Part shown: positions 43,271-52,354 of the stretch, one piece after another
Numbering within the stretch: position 1 is the first letter of the stretch
Layout: each line of letters opens with the position of its first letter
NCBI RefSeq assembly: GCF_000382425.1
Contig: NZ_KB908292.1
Coordinates: forward strand, 248,001-312,000
Length of the DNA: 64,000 bases
Reading direction: 5' to 3'
Origin: Empedobacter brevis NBRC 14943 = ATCC 43319
Lineage (GTDB): Bacteria > Bacteroidota > Bacteroidia > Flavobacteriales > Weeksellaceae
Made by a program: the position numbers and the translations under genes
Notes under the pieces: generated by a model
The model's input: only the letters and a program-made list of their open reading frames with translations
Told to the model about the DNA's origin: nothing
The model's database searches: none

Positions 43271-44213
43271 ATACTTTCTGAATTAATTCTTCGTATTCTG
43301 CTTTTGCTTTACTTTTTGCGGTAATTCCTCCTCCACTCTTAAAAAATAACTCTCCTTGTTTATTTTCAATAAAACGAATCATCACTGCACTGTCAAGATT
43401 TTCACCATCAAAAACACCGAAAACACCTGTGTAGAAATTCCGATTGTACTTTTCGGCTTCTAAAATAATTTCGACGGTTTTCTTTTTTGGCGCACCGCAA
43501 ATAGAACCTGCAGGTAAAAGTTGATCGAAAATCGTTCCTAAATTTTTATAATACTCATCGTTTAACTCTCCTTTTATTTCGGAACTAACTTGCAGCAAGG
43601 TGTTGTCATTTGTTTTTACTTCGTCAATATATCGGTAATTTATCACCTCTACATTTTCGGAAACAAGACTCAAATCATTTCTGATTAAATCAACAATCGT
43701 CGCATGTTCAGCAGCTTCTTTTTCATCATCCAAAATCAGTTTTCTTGCATTTGGAATCGATGCATCAATTGTTCCTTTCATAGGATTTGAGAAAATTTTT
43801 TGATGTTTAATTTTCACGAAACGTTCAGGAGAAAAACAAACAAATTCATCTTTATATTTCAACTTGTATTTTGCTTGAGAAAATTTAAAAATCTCCTCCA
43901 AAGTCAAATCGGTTTCAATCTTAGTTGGAAGTGTTAAATTCGTTAAATACGAATTCCCAACTAAAATATTGTCATGAACATTGTTGAATTTTGGCAAATA
44001 TTCATCGAAAGTTATTGGACATTTCTTCAGTTCAAAATCCCTCTCAATTGATTCTTTTTGAAGAAAATTAATCTCAAACTTTATTTCTTGGGTTAATTCT
44101 TTTAATGGAATAACCTCTCCGTTTTCCTTCAAAAAGTCAATCATAAAAAAAAAGGGAACTTTTTCAGCTCCCAATTCATTCATTTTTGTAAAAATCGAAT
44201 GCTTTGCTAACAT
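43254..44213 (-). CDS. pabB: Aminodeoxychorismate synthase component I
   Basis: A 319-residue chorismate-binding enzyme: NILVGNSYLTNLTLPTKIET, FSPERFVKIKHQKIFSNPMK, then GTIDAS with the conserved KGT-type site, IVDLIRNDLSLVSENVEV and QLLPAGSICGAPKKKTVEII. It aminates chorismate to aminodeoxychorismate, using ammonia or a separate glutaminase. The short N-terminus is typical of stand-alone PabB of Bacteroidota. It is coupled to the class IV aminotransferase downstream. Confidence 0.93.
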   Translation of the reverse strand: MLAKHSIFTKMNELGAEKVPFFFMIDFLKENGEVIPLKELTQEIKFEINFLQKESIERDFELKKCPITFDEYLPKFNNVHDNILVGNSYLTNLTLPTKIETDLTLEEIFKFSQAKYKLKYKDEFVCFSPERFVKIKHQKIFSNPMKGTIDASIPNARKLILDDEKEAAEHATIVDLIRNDLSLVSENVEVINYRYIDEVKTNDNTLLQVSSEIKGELNDEYYKNLGTIFDQLLPAGSICGAPKKKTVEIILEAEKYNRNFYTGVFGVFDGENLDSAVMIRFIENKQGELFFKSGGGITAKSKAKAEYEELIQKVYVPIY

Positions 44214-44228
44214 TCGATAAAATTAATA

Positions 44229-44990
44229 TTATTCTTGATTTGTTCCAAGCAGATCAATTTCTGTTTTTTCATCATCCGTTAAAATCATCTCTTTTAACAT
44301 AAAATAGACCATCATATATCCAATCGGATAAGTTGCAAGTGCTCCTACATAACATGCAATTGTACCAATTGAAGCGACTAAACTTACAACTAAAGCCATT
44401 AAAACCATCCACCAAAAATTCTTTTTTACGATTGCATAAGACGTTTTTATTGCTTCGACAGCACCCATATTTCCATAATGAATAAAATATGGCGCTAAGA
44501 AAATACAGGCTTGTAAAAAAAGTAAAAAAATTGTTGCTACAAACAGGTACATTATTCCAAAAAGTGATGAACCTAAAACAAATGCCGGGCTCACATTTTC
44601 AGGATCATTGAGCATAAGCGGTAAGAAGGAAAAGATGATATAAGGTGACATCACAGCTAATGAAACTCCGATAATGATAAGAGTAAAAAGAAAATAACTT
44701 CCTATATTTTTGAATCCTCCAAAAAAGTCTCCTACTTCTAACGTCGTTTTATTTTCAGCACGTTCTGCTCCTATCATAAATCCCATCAAAAGTGGATACA
44801 TGACAAAAAGCAAACCTATAACAGTAAAAGAAGTAAAGACATATATAATTGCAGCAACTAAGGCATAGATCACAAAAGGCTGCCAATTATTTTGAAAAAG
44901 CTCCAAAGATTGATTAAAGTACTTACCTATATCAAACTTAAATTTATTGTTTTTGTAATACTCAATTTTGTTGTAATCTAATGTTTTCAT
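44229..44990 (-). CDS. Multi-spanning membrane protein of unknown function
   Basis: A 253-residue protein with about six hydrophobic helices after an N-terminal amphipathic stretch (FKFDIGKYFNQSLELFQNNW). The pattern, with VEAIKTSYAIVKKNFWWMVL later on, resembles DUF975-like or glycerophosphodiesterase-membrane-domain proteins. No catalytic motif is seen. It is 15 bp upstream of pabB on the same strand. Confidence 0.7.
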   Translation of the reverse strand: MKTLDYNKIEYYKNNKFKFDIGKYFNQSLELFQNNWQPFVIYALVAAIIYVFTSFTVIGLLFVMYPLLMGFMIGAERAENKTTLEVGDFFGGFKNIGSYFLFTLIIIGVSLAVMSPYIIFSFLPLMLNDPENVSPAFVLGSSLFGIMYLFVATIFLLFLQACIFLAPYFIHYGNMGAVEAIKTSYAIVKKNFWWMVLMALVVSLVASIGTIACYVGALATYPIGYMMVYFMLKEMILTDDEKTEIDLLGTNQE

Positions 44991-45018
44991 CTTAACGTTG
45001 GTTTAATTGAAATTAATG

Positions 45019-45026
45019 TAAATTTG
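45019..45026 (+). promoter_or_regulatory. Promoter -7 element before the nitroreductase gene
   Basis: TAAATTTG (TAnnTTTG) 36 bp before the start codon at 45063. Confidence 0.45.
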
Positions 45027-45062
45027 TCTGATTAGTAGAGTAAAATTAATAATTGTTACAAC

Positions 45063-45635
45063 ATGAATGCAAGCGATTTATTATCAATCATAAAAAACAG
45101 ACGTTCTATATTTCCTCCTCAATACAACCAGGAAGAAATCACACGCGAAGAATTAAATCAAATTTTTGAAGCAGCCAATTGGGCTCCCTCACATAAAAAA
45201 ACAGAACCTTGGCGTTTCATCGTTTTAGAAGGTCCTGTGAAAGATCGTTTTCGCGAGTATGTAAAACGTATTTATGTACAAGGAACTCCTCCTGATCAGT
45301 TAAGCGACCGAAAAATAAATGCTTTAATTGAGAAATGTGATAAATCGAATAAAATTGTTTTAATTAACTTTTTAGACACAGAAAAAAATCCTGAATGGGA
45401 AGAATTAGCTGCAACATCCATGGCTGTACAAAATATGTGGTTAATGGCAAGTACACTAAATATCGGGGCATATTGGTCTTCTCCAACAAATGTAATTGCA
45501 AATGTTGACGAGTTCACAACCATGGAAGAAGGTGAGAAATGTGTTGGTGTTTTCTATATGGGAAAATATGATGGTGAGACACCTGAAGCTGTCCGTCAGC
45601 CTATCGAAAATAAGGTGAAATTTTTAGCATATTAA
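45063..45635 (+). CDS. Nitroreductase-family FMN oxidoreductase
   Basis: A 190-residue nitroreductase fold protein: IIKNRRSIFPPQYNQEEITR (FMN-phosphate Arg/Ser), EAANWAPSHKKTEPWRFIVL and the C-terminal GVFYMGKYDGETPEAVRQPI. Most similar in style to YdjA-type single-domain enzymes. It reduces nitro or quinone compounds with NAD(P)H; the natural substrate is unknown. It is monocistronic with a strong terminator. Confidence 0.92.
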   Translation: MNASDLLSIIKNRRSIFPPQYNQEEITREELNQIFEAANWAPSHKKTEPWRFIVLEGPVKDRFREYVKRIYVQGTPPDQLSDRKINALIEKCDKSNKIVLINFLDTEKNPEWEELAATSMAVQNMWLMASTLNIGAYWSSPTNVIANVDEFTTMEEGEKCVGVFYMGKYDGETPEAVRQPIENKVKFLAY

Positions 45636-45677
45636 ATTAAAAAAGGTTGTCAAAATTGACAACCTTTTTTAATTTAA
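45634..45677 (+). terminator. Terminator of the nitroreductase gene
   Basis: Long stem ATTAAAAAAGGTTGTCAA-type / TTGACAACCTTTTTTAAT with T run; overlaps the stop codon. Confidence 0.9.
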
Positions 45678-45786
45678 TATGCTAATCTGATTATCTTTCA
45701 TTGTTTTCATTGATTAAAACTCAGCATATTTCGGATTTATTATCTGACGAAAAAAGCAGAAATTTGATTTATAAAAACATGTTCAA

Positions 45787-46635
45787 ATGGAAACGATTAT
45801 GCATCTAAATTACAAACGTATTGCCAACGCAATTGAGTTTATTCAGGAGAATTTCCAAAAACAACCTCAACTACACGAAATTGCTGCACATGTCAATATG
45901 AGTCCGGCACATTTTCAACGCATGTTTACAGAATGGGCAGGAACAAGTCCGAAGAAATTTCTCCAGTACATTAGTATTGAACATGCTAAAGAAATGTTGA
46001 AAAATCCGGAGAATTCTATATTTGAGACAACCTATGAAACAGGTTTATCAAGCACCAGCCGCCTTCATGACCTATTCATCACGATAGAAGGAATGACGCC
46101 TGCAGAATACAAGAACGGCGGAGCTGATTTAAAGATCAATTATACTTATATTGAAAGTCCATTTGGAATGCTATTGATTGCCTCAACACAAAAAGGAATT
46201 TGTCATATGGCTTTTGAAGATAATTTTGATGAAGGCTATTTGCATTTAACAAAAAAATTTTCCAATGCTGATTTTGAATCTCGTTCAGATGTGATCCAAA
46301 CAAATGCCCTAAAAATATTCGACCACAATCAAACTAATCTCAAGCATATCAAGCTACATCTAAAAGGAACGGATTTTCAATTAAAAGTATGGGAAAGTCT
46401 CTTGAAAATCCCTAACGGTAATGTATCGACATATGGAAAAGTTGCAGAACAAATCGGCAACTCTAAAGCATCCAGGGCAGTAGGAACCGCAATTGGTCAA
46501 AATCCAATCGCCTATTTAATACCATGCCACAGAGTCATTCAGTCTACAGGTAAAATAGGCAATTATATGTGGGGAAAAACAAGAAAAGCAATGATACTTG
46601 GCTGGGAAGCAAGTCATGATGAAAAATTGATTTAA
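45787..46635 (+). CDS. AraC-type HTH fused to methylated-DNA--cysteine methyltransferase (Ada-like)
   Basis: A 282-residue protein equal to the middle and C-terminal parts of E. coli Ada. Residues 8-105 are an AraC helix-turn-helix (HEIAAHVNMSPAHFQRMFTE, STSRLHDLFITIEGMTPAEY). Residues 115-280 are an O6-methylguanine methyltransferase with KVWESLLKIPNGNVSTYGKV and the acceptor Cys247 in PCHRV. The N-terminal phosphotriester-repair domain is absent but appears as a separate gene 53 bp downstream. It repairs O6-methylguanine and probably controls the operon. Confidence 0.94.
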   Translation: METIMHLNYKRIANAIEFIQENFQKQPQLHEIAAHVNMSPAHFQRMFTEWAGTSPKKFLQYISIEHAKEMLKNPENSIFETTYETGLSSTSRLHDLFITIEGMTPAEYKNGGADLKINYTYIESPFGMLLIASTQKGICHMAFEDNFDEGYLHLTKKFSNADFESRSDVIQTNALKIFDHNQTNLKHIKLHLKGTDFQLKVWESLLKIPNGNVSTYGKVAEQIGNSKASRAVGTAIGQNPIAYLIPCHRVIQSTGKIGNYMWGKTRKAMILGWEASHDEKLI

Positions 46636-46687
46636 TTATACAGCTTATATTTAATTCATTAATTTTAATCGTATCAAAAAAAGAGCT

Positions 46688-46933
46688 ATGATCAAACATA
46701 CACAATTGAAGCCCGAAGAATTGAAACATAAGATTCGCCATCGAGAAATTCTTTTCGGAGGCAATCAAAAATTAAAAATCTATGGCCGGTTAAACTGTAC
46801 TTCGGGTAAAAGAATGAAAATTGAAAACCGAGTCTTTTTCACTTCTGAGCAGGATGCTATTGCACATCATTTCCGTCCTTGCGGACATTGTATGAAAGTT
46901 GAATATTTAAAGTGGAAAAATGGACTTATTTAA
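46688..46933 (+). CDS. Stand-alone Ada-type metal-binding domain protein
   Basis: An 81-residue protein resembling the N-terminal zinc domain of Ada: KLKIYGRLNCTSGKRM, then FRPCGHCMKVEYLKW. Three Cys are present (C37, C65, C68); the fourth Ada ligand, four residues after the first Cys, is Lys here. H67 or another residue would have to complete a metal site. Whether it takes methyl groups from phosphotriesters as Ada does is uncertain. It overlaps alkB by 14 bp. Confidence 0.82.
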   Translation: MIKHTQLKPEELKHKIRHREILFGGNQKLKIYGRLNCTSGKRMKIENRVFFTSEQDAIAHHFRPCGHCMKVEYLKWKNGLI

Positions 46934-47528
46934 CCAAGAAACAGAATCAACTGAAAATCATCTTCCATATGATGGTACAGTGAATTACTACGGACAAGTT
47001 TTTACAAAAACGGAAGCTGATTATTATTACACACTGTTGATGGAAAACATCGAGTGGCGCAATGATGAAGCTGTTATTTTTGGGAAAAAGATTATAACAA
47101 AAAGAAAAGTAGCCTGGTACGGCGATAAAAAATTCGAATATTCTTATTCGAATATAACAAAGCATGCATTGGAGTGGACAAAAGAATTATTAGCATTAAA
47201 AACGATTGTTGAAGAAAAAACAGGAGAAACCTATAATTCCTGTTTATTAAATCTTTATCATTCCGGAGATGAAGGGATGGCATGGCACAGTGATGGAGAA
47301 ACAGACTTAAAGAAAGATGGTGCAATTGCTTCCTTAACATTTGGTGCTGTACGCAAATTTTTGTTTAAACATAAAGAAACCAAAGCAAAAGTTGAGTTCA
47401 TTTTAGATCACGGAAGTCTTTTGGTTATGAAAGATACAACCCAAACGTATTGGTTGCATCGCTTACCTCCAACTAAAAAAGTAAAAACTCCACGAATTAA
47501 TCTCACTTTCCGAACCATCATCGATTAA
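46920..47528 (+). CDS. alkB: Alpha-ketoglutarate-dependent dioxygenase AlkB
   Basis: A 202-residue AlkB/ALKBH2-3-like enzyme: the iron ligands His-x-Asp in MAWHSDGETDL and the distal His in TYWLHRLPPTKK, and the alpha-ketoglutarate-binding Arg in RINLTFRTI. It oxidatively removes methyl groups from 1-methyladenine and 3-methylcytosine. Its 14-bp overlap with the Ada-domain gene makes a direct-repair operon. Confidence 0.95.
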   Translation: MDLFNQETESTENHLPYDGTVNYYGQVFTKTEADYYYTLLMENIEWRNDEAVIFGKKIITKRKVAWYGDKKFEYSYSNITKHALEWTKELLALKTIVEEKTGETYNSCLLNLYHSGDEGMAWHSDGETDLKKDGAIASLTFGAVRKFLFKHKETKAKVEFILDHGSLLVMKDTTQTYWLHRLPPTKKVKTPRINLTFRTIID

Positions 47529-47610
47529 ATGTTTTCATTTCCCTTTTACTATTGTATGATTCAATCGTAAAAAACTGTATTTTTGATTGATAAAAAATGA
47601 AACCACATTT

Positions 47611-48432
47611 ATGAAAGCAATTTTTAAACTAGTCGTCGCTATACTTTTACCTCTTTTCTTATGGAATTGTAAAACTACAGCTTATCCCGAATACAATGAT
47701 CCAATTCCAGCTCATGACACATTTACGATTCAATCTAAAAGTGTAGATGAGTTACGTACAATTAATGTATGGATTCCTGAAGACTATAAAAACTCAACCG
47801 AAGGAGTTGATGTTCTTTACATGCCGGACGGAGGAACCAAAGAAGATTTTCCGCATATTGCCAATACTTTAGATGAATTAATTAAAGCTAAAAAAATAAA
47901 ACCTATTTTACTGGTTGGAATCGAAAATACGCAAAGAAGAAGAGATTTGACAGGAAAAACGGACAATGAAGAAGATAAAAAAATTGCACCGACAGTTGGA
48001 GGGTCTTCCGAATTCAGAGCATTTATTAAAGATGAACTATTTAATGAGATTCAAAAACGCTACCGCATTACTGATAAAAAAGGAATTATTGGTGAATCAT
48101 TAGCAGGTTTATTTATTGTTGAAACTTTTCTGAAGCAACCTGACATGTTTGATTACTATATTGCAATGGATCCGTCTTTATGGTGGAATAATCATAAAAT
48201 GGTACAAAATGCTAAAAATGATTTACTAAACTTTACAGCATCCAATAAAAAAATATGGTTTGCCAGTTCAAAAGCAACAGATATCGTACCTTACAGTCAA
48301 GAACTATCAAGAACATTAAAAGAAACAAACAGCAAAAACATTCAGTGGCAATATTCAAATGAACCTAAAGAAGATCATAGCACAATCTATAGAGCAACAA
48401 AAGAGAAAGCCCTAATCTGGTCATTGAATTAA
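47611..48432 (+). CDS. Alpha/beta hydrolase (Fes/esterase D type) lipoprotein
   Basis: A hydrolase of about 273 residues with a lipoprotein-type signal (LFLWNC), the nucleophile elbow GESLAGLF and a late His in KEDHSTIYRAT. The fold VDVLYMPDGGTKEDFPHIAN and KPILLVGIENTQRRRDLTG match the esterase D/enterochelin esterase family, so it may open siderophores or esters in the periplasm. I chose the ATG at 47611; the frame extends 8 codons up to a TTG, but that would bury the signal peptide. Confidence 0.9.
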   Translation: MKAIFKLVVAILLPLFLWNCKTTAYPEYNDPIPAHDTFTIQSKSVDELRTINVWIPEDYKNSTEGVDVLYMPDGGTKEDFPHIANTLDELIKAKKIKPILLVGIENTQRRRDLTGKTDNEEDKKIAPTVGGSSEFRAFIKDELFNEIQKRYRITDKKGIIGESLAGLFIVETFLKQPDMFDYYIAMDPSLWWNNHKMVQNAKNDLLNFTASNKKIWFASSKATDIVPYSQELSRTLKETNSKNIQWQYSNEPKEDHSTIYRATKEKALIWSLN

Positions 48433-48433
48433 A

Positions 48434-48473
48434 TAAAAAAACCTTCGAAATAATTTACTTCGAAGGTTTTTTT
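48434..48473. terminator. Bidirectional terminator
   Basis: Stem AAAAAAACCTTCGAA / TTCGAAGGTTTTTTT between convergent genes. Confidence 0.88.
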
Positions 48474-48480
48474 ATGTTTC

Positions 48481-49008
48481 TCATTGTTCACTTAATTCTT
48501 TTAATTTAGACAAACCTTCTCCATACGATTTTTCCATTTGCGAATCCATTAATAATTTCATCAAATTCATTGGATAATCAAATTTACAATCCATGCTCCA
48601 AGTCACTTTTGTCGCATTCCCTTCTTTTGTTAATACCACATCAGAAGTCGCGTCACTTTCAAAAGGTTTTTTGAACAACATTTTTGTTGCAACTTTTTCA
48701 TTCGGTTCTAAAGCGGTGATGATATGACAACCTTGTCCTACTTCATCATTTCCATCCCAACAATATTCATCTCCAACTTCGCCTTGATTTCCTGAATAAG
48801 TTAATTTCAGATTTGGATCTAATTTCATCCACGGATTCCATTCATTAAATTTCTTCGACGAACTAACTTGTTCATACACCTTTTCTATTGGCGCATTAAT
48901 AACTATAGAGGTTTCGAAATGATATTGTTTACCCAAAGCAAACATTAATATTGTGAGTACTATAAGCAAGCCTACAATAAAAAGTAGAATTTTTTTAAGA
49001 ATTTTCAT
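48481..49008 (-). CDS. SRPBCC-family (polyketide cyclase-like) protein
   Basis: A 175-residue protein with an N-terminal membrane helix (about residues 7-26) and an SRPBCC/START-type fold: FETSIVINAPIEKVYEQVSS, NEWNPWMKLDPNLKLTYSGN and a C-terminal long helix. Such proteins bind hydrophobic ligands; the ligand is unknown. It is transcribed alone. Confidence 0.85.
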   Translation of the reverse strand: MKILKKILLFIVGLLIVLTILMFALGKQYHFETSIVINAPIEKVYEQVSSSKKFNEWNPWMKLDPNLKLTYSGNQGEVGDEYCWDGNDEVGQGCHIITALEPNEKVATKMLFKKPFESDATSDVVLTKEGNATKVTWSMDCKFDYPMNLMKLLMDSQMEKSYGEGLSKLKELSEQ

Positions 49009-49097
49009 ATCGTGTATTTTGAAATAATTATTTGAATACTAATATATTAATTCTTATTCTCAAAGTAACGGAATTAAAAAAATAATTCTAAATTCTC

Positions 49098-49559
49098 CTA
49101 AAAAGGAATATTCTTTTTCATTGAAAACATATACCCTAAATGCATTGCTTCATGAATATTATTGTATAAGATTGCATCTTCAATAGATTCCAAACTCATT
49201 CCAAAACTTGTTTTATACGAACGATAATAGGATAGTTTTTCTGAACGATAATCTTTAAACAGTTGCATCGGTGTACTTTCAAGCATTTCTTTCAACTCTT
49301 GCACCTCATTTTCTGTTACCTCCGTATTTCCTAAAGTTCCTTTCTTATATTTTTGAATAAACTGAATATCCACCAGCATCCTATTATCCGTCAAATAATA
49401 ATGAATCAGTTGTTGGGTTGCAAGAACATGAGCCGCATTCCAAAACAAATTATTCTTATACCCTACAGGGATATAAAGTAATTGCTTTAACGAATGTTGT
49501 TCAAGCTCATCAATGATCTGTTTTCTAATATTTGTCAGATAAATAATATGCTCTTCCAT
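49098..49559 (-). CDS. DinB-family protein
   Basis: A 153-residue four-helix bundle of the DinB/DUF664 type with the three metal-ligand His positions: WNAAHVLATQQ, then two in NIHEAMHLGYMFSM. DinB proteins are putative metal-dependent thiol transferases; some bacillithiol S-transferases (BstA) belong here, which is worth noting because bshC is in this window (inference). Confidence 0.85.
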   Translation of the reverse strand: MEEHIIYLTNIRKQIIDELEQHSLKQLLYIPVGYKNNLFWNAAHVLATQQLIHYYLTDNRMLVDIQFIQKYKKGTLGNTEVTENEVQELKEMLESTPMQLFKDYRSEKLSYYRSYKTSFGMSLESIEDAILYNNIHEAMHLGYMFSMKKNIPF

Positions 49560-49667
49560 AGTGAGATTTAAAGGTTAAAGATACATTAAATTACTACTTT
49601 TTATCAAATAATAGACTAAAACAATTAAAATCACATTTATAGATTATTTAAAGTCTTTGATTCTTTG

Positions 49668-49675
49668 TAATTTTG
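49668..49675 (+). promoter_or_regulatory. Promoter -7 element before mrp
   Basis: TAATTTTG (TAnnTTTG), 18 bp before the mrp start codon. Confidence 0.5.
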
Positions 49676-49693
49676 TCTCATTAAAATCAAAAG

Positions 49694-50794
49694 ATGGCTT
49701 ACACAAGAGATCAGATATATCAAGTATTAGAAGAATTGGGTATTCGCAATTGGATGCGTAATGCTCAAGTAATGGGAAATGATATTATTTTAGATATTGT
49801 TTCTCCTTCTCCTGCAATGCATGAACGCAAGCGTTTGGAAATTGCTTTAAAAAATGCTTTTAAAGAAAATTTACCTGAAGCAAATCTTAAATTAAATATT
49901 TCGGTTGAAGTAGAAGAAAAAAATACAAACGAAATAAAAGGTTCTGAATTACCGGGCGTTAAAAATATTATCGCAGTAGCATCAGGAAAAGGTGGTGTTG
50001 GAAAATCTACCGTTTCATCAAATCTGGCAATAAGTTTAGCAAACATGGGCTTTAAAGTTGGTTTATTAGATGCCGATATTTATGGGCCTTCTATGCCAAT
50101 TATGTTCGATTGTCAGGATGCACGTCCATATTCTGTTGAAGTAAACGGTAAAACAAAAATAAAACCCGTAGAAGCTTATGGAATCAAATTATTATCAATT
50201 GGATTCTTTGCAGATACAGATCAAGCAATTGTTTGGAGAGGGCCGATGGCAGCAAAAGCTTTGAATCAAATGATTCGTGATGCACATTGGGGAGAACTAG
50301 ATTTCTTATTAATCGATTTACCTCCGGGAACAGGTGATATTCATTTATCTATTGTTCAGCAAGTTCCTATCACAGGTGCTGTTGTCGTTTCTACGCCTCA
50401 AAATATCGCTTTAGCAGATGCTCGTAAAGGAGTTGGAATGTTCCAAATGGAAGCAATCAATGTTCCTGTATTAGGAATTGTAGAAAATATGGCGTATTTT
50501 ACACCGGAAGAATTGCCAACTAATAAATATTATATCTTTGGACAAAATGGTGCTAAAGATTTGGCTGAACAAATTGGTGTTCCTTTCTTAGGTGAAATTC
50601 CAATTGTTCAATCAATTCGAGAAGCTGCTGATGTTGGACGTCCGGCTGCAATGCAAGAAGACACTCTTGTAGCAGAGGTATATAAAAACATTGCACGCAA
50701 CACTGTTCAAAGTTTAGTAGAACGTAATAACACATTGCCTCCAACAGAAGCTGTTCGTATTACGACAATGGCAGGGTGTTCGGCAAAAAATTAA
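49694..50794 (+). CDS. mrp: Mrp/NBP35-type iron-sulfur carrier ATPase
   Basis: A 366-residue P-loop protein: a DUF59/MIP18-like N-terminal domain (residues 1-85), the deviant Walker [35 protein letters not shown] and an NH2-terminal half typical of ApbC. The late Cys pair seen in some Mrp proteins is absent, but a final Cys occurs in MAGCSAKN. It transfers Fe-S clusters to apo-proteins. It is 13 bp before the NifU-like gene, which is a functional partner. Confidence 0.94.
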   Translation: MAYTRDQIYQVLEELGIRNWMRNAQVMGNDIILDIVSPSPAMHERKRLEIALKNAFKENLPEANLKLNISVEVEEKNTNEIKGSELPGVKNIIAVASGKGGVGKSTVSSNLAISLANMGFKVGLLDADIYGPSMPIMFDCQDARPYSVEVNGKTKIKPVEAYGIKLLSIGFFADTDQAIVWRGPMAAKALNQMIRDAHWGELDFLLIDLPPGTGDIHLSIVQQVPITGAVVVSTPQNIALADARKGVGMFQMEAINVPVLGIVENMAYFTPEELPTNKYYIFGQNGAKDLAEQIGVPFLGEIPIVQSIREAADVGRPAAMQEDTLVAEVYKNIARNTVQSLVERNNTLPPTEAVRITTMAGCSAKN

Positions 50795-50807
50795 AAAAGA
50801 AAAGATC

Positions 50808-51098
50808 ATGACTCCAGAAGAAAAATATTCAGAAGTTGAAAAGGCCTTAACTGAAATTAGACCATTCTTAAATTCAGACGGAGGCGATATCGAATTAATA
50901 TCTGTAGAAGATAATATTGTAAAAGTTCGCCTAACAGGTGCATGTATTGCATGTTCAGTTAACCAGATGACATTAAAGTCAGGGGTTGAAATGACAATTA
51001 AAAAATATGTACCTGAAATCGTTTCAGTTATTAATGTTTCAGATTTTGAAACTCCTACTGAAGCTGATCAAGTCTCTTCGGTTAAAGAAGAAAATTAG
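50808..51098 (+). CDS. NifU C-terminal-domain Fe-S scaffold protein
   Basis: A 96-residue Nfu-type protein with IRPFLNSDGGDIELISVEDN and the cluster-binding C-x-x-C in LTGACIACSVNQMTLKSGVE. It holds or delivers an Fe-S cluster and is in one transcript with mrp. A strong terminator follows. Confidence 0.95.
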   Translation: MTPEEKYSEVEKALTEIRPFLNSDGGDIELISVEDNIVKVRLTGACIACSVNQMTLKSGVEMTIKKYVPEIVSVINVSDFETPTEADQVSSVKEEN

Positions 51099-51122
51099 AA
51101 TATCGTTTTATTCAAATAAATT

Positions 51123-51156
51123 AAAACGCCTTTATATCAATTTATAAAGGCGTTTT
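51123..51156 (+). terminator. Terminator of the mrp-nfu operon
   Basis: A 14-bp stem AAAACGCCTTTATA / TATAAAGGCGTTTT with a T run. The -7 promoter element TATTTTTG (51159-51166) of the next gene begins right behind it. Confidence 0.88.
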
Positions 51157-51207
51157 ATTATTTTTGGCAAACAATTTGAATCTTAACCACAAAACGAAAA
51201 ATCGAAA

Positions 51208-51978
51208 ATGAAAAAATATATTTTATTTTTTACTTTTATTGTCCTTTCATTCGCTTTACCATTACATGCCCAAACCAATTATAAAGTCGGAGAAAATCTT
51301 AAATTTAGGGTTCATTATTCCGGGCTAAATGCCGGCTTTGCGAGTATAGATGTCCGCGAAGCTACATTGAATGGAAAAAGTCATTACCATATTGTAGGAA
51401 AAGGAAATTCAACCGGAGCCGTACGCGCTTTTTTTAAAGTAGATGATAATTATGAATCGTATATTGATAAAACCGATCTGAAACCGACCAAATTTGTCCG
51501 AAATATTGTTGAAGGAAGTTATAAACGTCATCAAATTTATTATTTTGACCATGCTAACAGAAAAGCAAAAGTTGAAAATAAAAGAGATGGAAAAATAACG
51601 ACAGAGACAATTCCTTATGATGCACAGGATTTATTATCTGCTTTTTACAGTCTACGAAATGCTGATTCTTCTAAATTGAAAACAGGGGATTTCCTGAATG
51701 AAAATATTTTTTTGGGAGACGAGACTTTAAAATTTAGGTTGAAAGTTTTGGGGCGCGAAACCTTGAAAACAAAATTTGGTAAGATTTCGGCCATCAAAAT
51801 TCGTCCTTATGTGCAATCAGGCCGCATTTTCAAAGAATCTGAGTCTGTTACCATGTGGATTTCTGACGATGCAAACCTGGTTCCGCTTAAAATAAAAGCG
51901 GGCTTATTGGTAGGATCTTTAAACGCTGATCTTAACGAATATAAAAATCTAAAATATCCACTAAATTTCACAAAGTAA
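51208..51978 (+). CDS. DUF3108 family exported protein
   Basis: A 256-residue protein with a signal peptide (1-21, LPLHAQ) and the DUF3108 pattern: NYKVGENLKFRVHYSGLNAG, NSTGAVRAFFKVDDNYESYI, LLSAFYSLRNADSSKLKTGD and WISDDANLVPLKIKAGLLVG. The family is periplasmic, beta-rich and of unknown function. It is the last chromosomal gene read toward the conjugative element. Confidence 0.9.
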   Translation: MKKYILFFTFIVLSFALPLHAQTNYKVGENLKFRVHYSGLNAGFASIDVREATLNGKSHYHIVGKGNSTGAVRAFFKVDDNYESYIDKTDLKPTKFVRNIVEGSYKRHQIYYFDHANRKAKVENKRDGKITTETIPYDAQDLLSAFYSLRNADSSKLKTGDFLNENIFLGDETLKFRLKVLGRETLKTKFGKISAIKIRPYVQSGRIFKESESVTMWISDDANLVPLKIKAGLLVGSLNADLNEYKNLKYPLNFTK

Positions 51979-51998
51979 TTTCTTATAAATTCTATCAA

Positions 51999-52023
51999 AA
52001 ATCCCTCACTTAATGAGGGATTT
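51999..52023. terminator. Hairpin terminator between DUF3108 and the truncated DUF1398 gene
   Basis: Stem AAATCCCTCA / TGAGGGATTT with a T-rich tail; it overlaps the last codons of the minus-strand gene. Confidence 0.8.
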
Positions 52024-52348
52024 CTTCTTTTAAAATAACAATTCCTTTTGCATCATAATAGATACAAGAATAATCTTCTAGCGAAACGACCCATTTTTCT
52101 ATTCCAGTATTAGCACAATGCATACAAAAAGTATAATAATCTGTTTCTCCTTGTTGATGAATTTTCAAGTAATTTTGAAATTGTTCTCTGTTCACTTCTT
52201 TCGAAATTGAGAGTTCTTCGTATTTCGGTAAAGAAGAAATTTTGTAATTATCTGTCCCCAAATAATTCGTATGGCTATCCGAAACCCAGGTTTCGAAAGA
52301 TTTAACACCTAATTCATTTATTTTTTTAATAAAAATACAAAATAAAGT
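52010..52348 (-). pseudogene. DUF1398 family protein, 5' end removed by the conjugative element
   Basis: The reading frame, read upward from its stop at 52010, contains INELGVKSFETWVSDSHTNY, then a Gly-Thr-Asp-Asn-Tyr turn, YLKIHQQGETDYYTFCMHCA and GIEKWVVSLEDYSCIYYDAK, ending EEIPH. This is the conserved core of DUF1398 (HQQGxTDYxTFC, GVEKWxVD, TYYD). The homology starts only at about the 28th residue of the family; before it the frame has no ATG and runs into a stop at 52352-52354. A TTG at 52261 would give an 83-residue remnant. The missing first exon-like piece of about 25-30 codons should lie at the other end of the element. Confidence 0.75.
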
Positions 52349-52354
52349 TCTCTA

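Noticed and set aside
46688-46933. Frameshifted piece of a full Ada gene
   Set aside because: It has its own start and stop, is 53 bp behind the AraC-methyltransferase gene and overlaps alkB, so it is a separate gene.
52010-52261. Intact 83-aa gene with TTG start
   Set aside because: DUF1398 homology continues upstream of the TTG up to the element border, so the short form is a truncation product.
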